Positions 59,008-64,000 of a stretch of 64,000 nucleotides of DNA are shown piece by piece. The DNA is from Rhizobacter koreensis (GTDB lineage Bacteria > Pseudomonadota > Gammaproteobacteria > Burkholderiales > Burkholderiaceae_C). Made by a program: the position numbers and the translations under genes. Position 1 is the first letter of the stretch, and each line of letters starts with the position of its first letter. Under the pieces are notes generated by a model. The model had not been told where the DNA came from and made no database searches. It saw only the letters and a list, made by a program, of their open reading frames with translations. The DNA is taken from positions 1 to 64,000 of the forward strand of contig NZ_JABWMJ010000017.1 of the NCBI RefSeq assembly GCF_013366375.1. The letters run 5' to 3'.

Positions 59008-60204
59008 TCATCGAGCTGAGTCCTTTGCGCCGGCGGCGTCGCGGCGTGACAAGGCGGCGAAGCGGCGCCGCTGCTGCGCAGCATTGCCGAGCCACGCCGA
59101 CAGCACGAGCGTGCGCTGCAGGTACAGCCCGAGATCGTGCTCGTCGGTGACGCCGATGGCGCCGTGCATCTGCACGGCTTCGCGTGCGATGGTGAGTGCG
59201 GCCTCCGAGCAGCGCGCCTTCACGCGGGCCGCCAGCTGCGCCCGCTCGGTGCCGGCGATGCCGCGGTCGAGTTCGGTCAGCGCGTGTGCGAGCACCGCGC
59301 TGCTCAGCTCCTGTTGGATGAACAGGTCGACGGCACGGTGCTGGAGGGCCTGGTAGCTGCCGATCGGCCTGCCGAACTGCTTGCGCGTGCGCAGGTAGTC
59401 CAGGGTCATCGCCAGCATCCGGCGCCCGCCGGCCAGCAACTCCACCCCCGTCATGATCAGGGCCTCGTCATGGGCGGCAGCGAACGCCGCGCGCGCGCGA
59501 TCGCCGCTGGCCAGCAGGTGGCTGTCCGGCACCACCACGTTGTCGAGATCCAGCCGGGCCGCGAACGTACCGTCGGCCAGCCCTTGCAGCAGGCGCTTCG
59601 ATCCGACGGCTTCGGCCGGCAGCCAGACCAGCGCCAGCCCCTCCGAGGACGAGGCGGTGACGATGTAGGCGTTCGCCCCAGCGCCCGGCCGCACATGCAG
59701 CTTGCGGCCATTCAGCCGCAGCCCGGAGGCGCTGCGCGCGCACACCGCGGCCGGCTCCGACGGATGGCCCTGGCTGTCGAAGCTCGCGCTGCCGGTTGGA
59801 TCTTCCTGCCAGGCCACGGCAGGCAGAAGCTGTCCCGACGCGGTTTGTTCGAGGAGCCCCGCGGCCATGCCCTGATCGCCACAGCCGGCCAGCAGGCGGC
59901 CTGCGAAGACGGTGACCGGCGTCAGCGGCTCGGGGGCCGCCTGCTCCGCCAGGGCCGAGACCACCTCGGCCATTTCGGCGAATCCCTGGCCGTAGCCACC
60001 GACGGACTCCGGCGCGAGCAGACCGGTCCAGCCCTGCTGGGCCAGTGCCGCCCAGAAGCGCAGGTCGAAGCCCGGGGCTTTGCCGCGAAGTGCGCGGGAT
60101 CTTGACGGAGGTGACTCCCGGCCGACAAACGATGTCGCACTGGCGCGCAGCAGGGCGCGCTCTTCGAGTCGATCGGCCGGTGTGGCCACGGTGGAAGCAG
60201 TCAT
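59008..60204 (-). CDS. Acyl-CoA dehydrogenase-like protein, probable beta-type partner subunit
   Basis: This 398-residue dehydrogenase-like protein has a weakly conserved N-terminal domain (SRALRGKAPGFDLRFWAALA) and a clear C-terminal domain (YLRTRKQFGRPIGSYQALQH and AVQMHGAIGVTDEHDLGLYL). The TEP-x-x-GS flavin motif and the EGT base are missing; the relevant parts read VAWQEDPTGSASF and TLVLSAWLGNAAQQ. With the gene just downstream it repeats the alpha/beta arrangement seen at 21580/22771. The start ATG is at 60204, 18 bases after the previous stop. Confidence 0.82.
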   Translation of the reverse strand: MTASTVATPADRLEERALLRASATSFVGRESPPSRSRALRGKAPGFDLRFWAALAQQGWTGLLAPESVGGYGQGFAEMAEVVSALAEQAAPEPLTPVTVFAGRLLAGCGDQGMAAGLLEQTASGQLLPAVAWQEDPTGSASFDSQGHPSEPAAVCARSASGLRLNGRKLHVRPGAGANAYIVTASSSEGLALVWLPAEAVGSKRLLQGLADGTFAARLDLDNVVVPDSHLLASGDRARAAFAAAHDEALIMTGVELLAGGRRMLAMTLDYLRTRKQFGRPIGSYQALQHRAVDLFIQQELSSAVLAHALTELDRGIAGTERAQLAARVKARCSEAALTIAREAVQMHGAIGVTDEHDLGLYLQRTLVLSAWLGNAAQQRRRFAALSRRDAAGAKDSAR

Positions 60205-60221
60205 GCGATGAGGACGGGCAA

Positions 60222-61388
60222 TCAGTACGACTTGGGTAGGCCGAGTACCTTCTCGGCGATGAAACACAGGATGAGCTGTGGGCTGATCGGGGCGACCCGC
60301 GGGATCAGCATCTCGCGCAAATAACGTTCGACCTGATACTCTTTGGCGTAGCCGAAGCCGCCCAGCGTGGCCATGGCGCGCTGGCAGGCGGCGAAGCCAG
60401 CTTCCGCCGCCATGTACTTGGCGGCATTGGCATCTGCTCCGCAATCCAGCTTGTGGTCGTACTTCCAGGCCGCTCGCATCGTCATCAGCCAGGCGGCCTC
60501 CAGCTCCATCCAACTCTGCGCCAGCGGGTGCTGGATCGACTGGTTCTGGCCGATCGGACGGTCGAAGACGATGCGTTCGCGCGCGTACCGGCTGGCCCGT
60601 TCGAGCGCGGCCTGTCCAAGCCCGACCGCCTCGCCGGCGATGAGGATGCGCTCCGGGTTCATGCCGTGCAGGATGTACTCGAACCCCCGGCCTTCCTCGC
60701 CGATGCGATCTTCCACCGGCACCTTCAGGCCGTCGATGAAGAGCTGGTTGGAGTCCACCGCCTTGCGGCCCATCTTGTCGATTTCACGCACCTCGACAAA
60801 GTTGCGGTCGAGGTCGGTGTAGAACAGGCTCAGACCGAGTGTGGGCTTGCGGCACTGCTCCACCGGCGTGGTGCGGGCCAGGATCAGCATCTTGTTGGCG
60901 ACCTGGGCCGTGGAAATCCACACCTTCTGGCCGCTCAGGACGTAGTGATCACCGCTGCGCTCGGCGCGGGTCTTGAGCTTGGTGGTGTTCAGGCCCGTGT
61001 TGGGCTCGGTCACCGCGAAGCAAGCCTTGTGCTGGCCGGCGACGAGCGGTGGCAGCATGCGGCGCTTCTGCTCGTCGGTGCCGAACACCACAACCGGCTG
61101 CAGCCCGAAGATGTTCATGTGCACCGACGAGCATCCCGACAGGCCGGCGCCCGAACGCGCGATGGCGGCCATCATCACTGTCGCTTCTGCGATGCCCATG
61201 CCACTGCCGCCATACTCGGTCGGCATGCAGATGCCCAGCCAGCCGCCGGCGGCCAGGGCGTCGTACAGCTCGAACGGAAAGCCGCCGTCACGGTCGTGCG
61301 AGAGCCAGTAGTCGTCGCCGAAGCGCTCGCAGATCTTCCCGATCGCTTCGCGGATCGCTTCGTGCTCGCGGTTCTCGATGAAGTCCAT
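60222..61388 (-). CDS. Acyl-CoA dehydrogenase with catalytic Glu in helix G and GLPKSY tail
   Basis: This 388-residue dehydrogenase starts MDFIENREHEAIREAIGKIC and has CFAVTEPNTGLNTTKL (Leu where most have Ser in G-S-N), LSGQKVWISTAQVANKML, and the end APISPQLILCFIAEKVLGLP followed by KSY. No EGT motif is present. The candidate base is Glu in HGMNPERILIAGEA. It shares this architecture with 26758 and 54805. It is second in the operon, 26 bases after the dienoyl-CoA-reductase-like gene. Confidence 0.86.
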   Translation of the reverse strand: MDFIENREHEAIREAIGKICERFGDDYWLSHDRDGGFPFELYDALAAGGWLGICMPTEYGGSGMGIAEATVMMAAIARSGAGLSGCSSVHMNIFGLQPVVVFGTDEQKRRMLPPLVAGQHKACFAVTEPNTGLNTTKLKTRAERSGDHYVLSGQKVWISTAQVANKMLILARTTPVEQCRKPTLGLSLFYTDLDRNFVEVREIDKMGRKAVDSNQLFIDGLKVPVEDRIGEEGRGFEYILHGMNPERILIAGEAVGLGQAALERASRYARERIVFDRPIGQNQSIQHPLAQSWMELEAAWLMTMRAAWKYDHKLDCGADANAAKYMAAEAGFAACQRAMATLGGFGYAKEYQVERYLREMLIPRVAPISPQLILCFIAEKVLGLPKSY

Positions 61389-61414
61389 GATCGGATCGCC
61401 TGCGCTGCCGAGTG

Positions 61415-63487
61415 TCAGAAAGTCATCGCCAGTCGCGTGCCTTGCTCGATGGCGCGCAGCGCGTCCAGTTCGGCCGCGCGCTCGGCGCCGCCGATCACCG
61501 CCGGCTCGATGCCGAGGGCACGCAGCTCGGCGACCAGTCCGGCCTCGGGCTCCTGGCCAGCGCACACGACCACCGTGTCGACCTCGAGCAGCCGCGGTTC
61601 GCCGTTCACTCGAAGGTGCAGACCGGCATCGTCAATCTTGTCGTAGGCGCAGCCGGTGAGGGTCTTGAGCCCGCGCTGGTCGAGCCGCGCACGCAAGGCC
61701 CAGCCGGTGGTCAGCCCGAGGGAAGTGCCCGGCTTCTGCGGCTTGCGCTGCAGCAGCGTGACGGAGCGCCAGGGCTCCGGGTGTCGCGGGGTGGTCAAAC
61801 CGCCGGAATTCTCTTCCGTGAGGTCTACACCCCAGTCGGCGAAGAACGCCTGGGCGTCGCCGCTGGTGCCGTGCGCTGCAGGGCGCCGCGGCGGGGTCGC
61901 AGGATCGTGTTCGTCGTGAAGCAGGTATTCGGCAACGTCGAAGCCTATGCCGCCGGCACCGATGACGGCGACCCTTCGCCCGGCGATTCGGCGCCTGGAC
62001 AGCAGATCGGCGTAGCCGATCACCTTGGGGTGTTCGATGCCGACGATGTCGGGCTTGCGTGGGCGCACGCCGGCGGCGACGACGATGCGCTCGAAGTGGG
62101 CGGAAGCGATGTCGGCGGCGGTCGGGCGTCGATTCAGGTTCAGCTGTATGTCCAGCTCGGCGATGCGCGCGCTGAAGTAGCGCAGCAGCTCGTCGAACTC
62201 CTCCTTGCCCGGAACGGCGCGCGCCAGATGGAGCTGGCCGCCGATGACCGTACCGGCCTCGAACAGCGTCACGGCGTGACCTCGTTCGGAAGCGGTGATG
62301 GCGCAGGCGAGCCCGGCCGCACCGGCACCCACCACGGCGACTCGGCGCTTGGCCATCGGCGCCGGCATCTCGGCGAACTCCAGCTCGCGTCCGGCGCGCG
62401 GGTTCACCAGGCATGACGTGGGTTTGCCGGTGAAGATGAAGTCGAGGCAGGCCTGGTTGCAGGCGATGCAGGTATTGATCGACTCAGGTCGGCCGGCAGC
62501 CGCCTTGCGCACGAAATCGGGGTCGGCCAGAAAGGGGCGCGCCATCGACACCATGTCGGCGTCACCGGAGCCGATGATTTCCTCTGCCACCTCGGGGGTG
62601 TTGATACGGTTGGAAAGGATCAGCGGGATCCTCAGCGCACGCTTGATGCGTGCACCGACGGCCCGGAAGGCCGCGCGCGGCACGAGGTAGGCAATGGTCG
62701 GCACCCTGGCCTCGTGCCAGCCGAAACCCGTGTTGATGAGATCAGCTCCGGCGGCTTCGATGGCGCGCGCCAGCGCGACCACTTCGTCGGCCGGCGCGCC
62801 GCCCTCCACCAGATCGAGCGCCGACAGGCGGTACATGATCAACCCGCGTGCTCCCAGGCGCTCGCGGGTGCGGCGTACGATCTCCACCGGCAATCGGTGC
62901 CGGTTCTCCATGCTGCCGCCGAACTCGTCGTTGCGGTCGTTGCAGCGCGTGGTGGCGAACTGGCTGATGAGGTAGCCTTCGGAGCCCATCACCTCCACGC
63001 CATCGAAGCCGGCGTGCAGGGCCAGTTCGGCGCAGCGCACATAGTCGTCGATGGTGCGCCAGACCTCCTCGGAGGCCAGCGCGCGCGGCGCGCGGCGGTT
63101 GATCGGCGCGGGGATGATCGAGGCGCCCACCGGGTTGGCGATCTTGGCGTAGCGGCCGGTGTGCAGCACCTGGAGCACGATCTTGCCGCCTTCGGCATGG
63201 ACCGCTTCTGCAATCGGGCGCAACGCCTCGGCCTCATCGGGCGTGGTCAGCATCGGCCCGTGTTCGTCCAGCCGCGCCTCGGCATTCATCGCGTAGCCAC
63301 CGGTGGCGATGAGGCCGGCCCCGCCTCGCGCGCGCTCGGCGTAGAACGCGGCCAAGCGAGCCGTGCTGCCGTCCAGGTGCTCCAGGCCGGTGTGCATCGA
63401 GCCCATCAGCGTGCGGTTGCGCAGCGTATGGCTCCCGGCCTGCAGCGGGGCGAGCAGATGGGGGAAGGCGGGCTTGGGCTTGCTCAT
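61415..63487 (-). CDS. 2,4-dienoyl-CoA reductase-like NADH:flavin oxidoreductase (OYE barrel, 4Fe-4S, FAD)
   Basis: This 690-residue three-domain flavoenzyme of the FadH/OYE group has an N-terminal FMN TIM barrel (PLQAGSHTLRNRTLMGSMHT to DADMVSMARPFLADP), a cluster-binding run CIACNQAC with a fourth Cys in TSCLVNPRAG, an FAD domain (VAVVGAGAAGLACAITASER) and an NAD(P) domain (VAVIGAGGIGFDVAEYL). It would reduce a conjugated dienoyl- or enoyl-CoA, or an enone. It is the first gene of the rightmost minus-strand operon; site F lies 23 bases before the start codon. Confidence 0.88.
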   Translation of the reverse strand: MSKPKPAFPHLLAPLQAGSHTLRNRTLMGSMHTGLEHLDGSTARLAAFYAERARGGAGLIATGGYAMNAEARLDEHGPMLTTPDEAEALRPIAEAVHAEGGKIVLQVLHTGRYAKIANPVGASIIPAPINRRAPRALASEEVWRTIDDYVRCAELALHAGFDGVEVMGSEGYLISQFATTRCNDRNDEFGGSMENRHRLPVEIVRRTRERLGARGLIMYRLSALDLVEGGAPADEVVALARAIEAAGADLINTGFGWHEARVPTIAYLVPRAAFRAVGARIKRALRIPLILSNRINTPEVAEEIIGSGDADMVSMARPFLADPDFVRKAAAGRPESINTCIACNQACLDFIFTGKPTSCLVNPRAGRELEFAEMPAPMAKRRVAVVGAGAAGLACAITASERGHAVTLFEAGTVIGGQLHLARAVPGKEEFDELLRYFSARIAELDIQLNLNRRPTAADIASAHFERIVVAAGVRPRKPDIVGIEHPKVIGYADLLSRRRIAGRRVAVIGAGGIGFDVAEYLLHDEHDPATPPRRPAAHGTSGDAQAFFADWGVDLTEENSGGLTTPRHPEPWRSVTLLQRKPQKPGTSLGLTTGWALRARLDQRGLKTLTGCAYDKIDDAGLHLRVNGEPRLLEVDTVVVCAGQEPEAGLVAELRALGIEPAVIGGAERAAELDALRAIEQGTRLAMTF

Positions 63488-63509
63488 CGCATTCGACGCT
63501 TTTGGGCTA

Positions 63510-63525
63510 ACTAACGTATGTTCGA
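63510..63525. promoter_or_regulatory. Operator-like site F: ACTAACG-TA-TGTTCGA upstream of the reductase operon
   Basis: It is the weakest full copy of the repeated motif: 4 of 7 arm positions pair, with the AACG/TGTT core kept. The left arm read on the minus strand gives CGTTAGT. It sits 23 bases upstream of the start codon at 63487, a natural place for an operator, and about 145 bases from the divergent transglutaminase-like gene. Confidence 0.35.
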
Positions 63526-63670
63526 TCAGTATGCTATCGTATCCTGACAGCGTGCCGACGTCGCCGTGATCGCGCTACGGGTTTGCCCGCGGCATCGTCT
63601 GCACCCCCGCTTCGGGCTGTGCCGCTTCTGGCTTTGCCGCATTCGTTCCGTCTGCATTGCGCCGCCTCAC

Positions 63671-64000
63671 ATGATGTCTAGTGCTTCCACCCCTGCCGCC
63701 GATCCCTTCCTTGCCCCGGGACGCTGCGTCGACAGCGATCACCCCGCGGTCAGGGCCTTTGCCCTCGAGCACGCGCAAGCATCGATGCCGCCACGCGATA
63801 TCGCCGTGCGGCTGTACTACGCCGTGCGCGACGGTTTCCGCTACGACCCCTACTTCTTCGACATGTCGGAGCAGGGGCTCAAGGCCAGCCATGTGATCGC
63901 CAACGGCCGCGGCTTCTGCGTGCCCAAGGCTGCCTTGCTGGCAGCTTCTGCCCGTGCGCTGGGTGTGCCGGCCCGGCTCGGCTTTGCCGACGTGCGCAAC
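63671..64000 (+). CDS. Transglutaminase-like cysteine protease-fold protein (N-terminal part, runs off the edge)
   Basis: At least 110 residues are visible from the ATG at 63671 (a second ATG follows at once). LYYAVRDGFRYDPYFFDMSE and then GRGFCVPKAALLAASARALG match the transglutaminase-like core, with the catalytic Cys in GFCVPKA; the expected His lies just beyond the window. Family members act as proteases, amidases or transglutaminases. Its role next to this catabolic island is unclear; it may mark its right boundary or be a separate gene. Confidence 0.75.
   Translation, partial: MMSSASTPAADPFLAPGRCVDSDHPAVRAFALEHAQASMPPRDIAVRLYYAVRDGFRYDPYFFDMSEQGLKASHVIANGRGFCVPKAALLAASARALGVPARLGFADVRN

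Overview
The window looks like a chromosomal catabolic island of a high-GC betaproteobacterium. Burkholderiales is the best fit because of two Bug/TctC-type periplasmic receptors, a decayed Burkholderiales-type porin, IS630/IS3 remnants, and LivFGHM importers with acyl-CoA ligases embedded in them. Nearly all of the 64 kb encodes uptake, CoA activation and beta-oxidation-like breakdown of organic acids. I count 10 acyl-CoA dehydrogenases, 7 crotonase-fold proteins, 5 SDRs, 5 adenylate-forming ligases, 3 MaoC proteins, 2 SCPx-type thiolases, 2 family III CoA transferases/racemases and one biotin-dependent acyl-CoA carboxylase. I see no RNA gene, no CRISPR array and no transcription factor gene.

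Layout. (1) 1-530: nested remnants of an IS3-like and an IS630-like element. (2) 691-16784, minus strand: 15 tightly packed genes with a complete importer plus ligase module, an alpha-methylacyl-CoA racemase, two dehydrogenases, two SDRs (one HSD10-like), a thiolase and a crotonase. (3) 16785-16949: a bidirectional control region. (4) 16950-33079, plus strand: 15 genes with a ligase, a thiolase, a HadA/HadB-like MaoC pair, an alpha/beta-type acyl-CoA dehydrogenase pair, a methylcrotonyl/geranyl-type carboxylase with a LiuC/AtuE-like hydratase, and a beta-carbonic anhydrase. (5) 33113-36392: an ACS-like ligase divergent from a nitroreductase/flavodoxin pair. (6) 36448-46368, minus strand: 10 genes starting with BadH-like and BadI-like ring-cleavage enzymes, followed by a second importer plus ligase module, two tandem binding proteins and a thioesterase. 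(7) 46484-53322: a Bug receptor, a Baeyer-Villiger monooxygenase of the 4-hydroxyacetophenone type, an acyl-CoA dehydrogenase with an MmgE/PrpD protein, and a crotonase. (8) 53406-63487: a porin pseudogene and an 8-gene minus-strand operon (dienoyl-CoA reductase-like flavoenzyme, four dehydrogenases, SDR, crotonase, Bug receptor). (9) 63671 to the edge: start of a transglutaminase-like gene.

How it may work together (inference). BadH and BadI homologues indicate opening of a 2-hydroxy/2-oxo-cycloalkanecarboxyl-CoA ring to a dicarboxylyl-CoA. The racemase, HSD10-like SDR and SCPx thiolases suit alpha-methyl-branched chains. The carboxylase with its LiuC/AtuE-like hydratase suits a beta-methyl-branched enoyl-CoA. 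Together they fit catabolism of branched alicyclic acids such as terpenoid or naphthenic acids. The actual substrate cannot be read from sequence.

The most striking non-coding signal is an inverted repeat close to CCTAACG-N2-CGTTAGG. Versions of it recur in front of six transcription units (near 16.88, 35.07, 46.44, 47.56, 52.50 and 63.52 kb), mostly next to -10-like boxes. This suggests that one regulator, encoded outside the window, controls most of the island.
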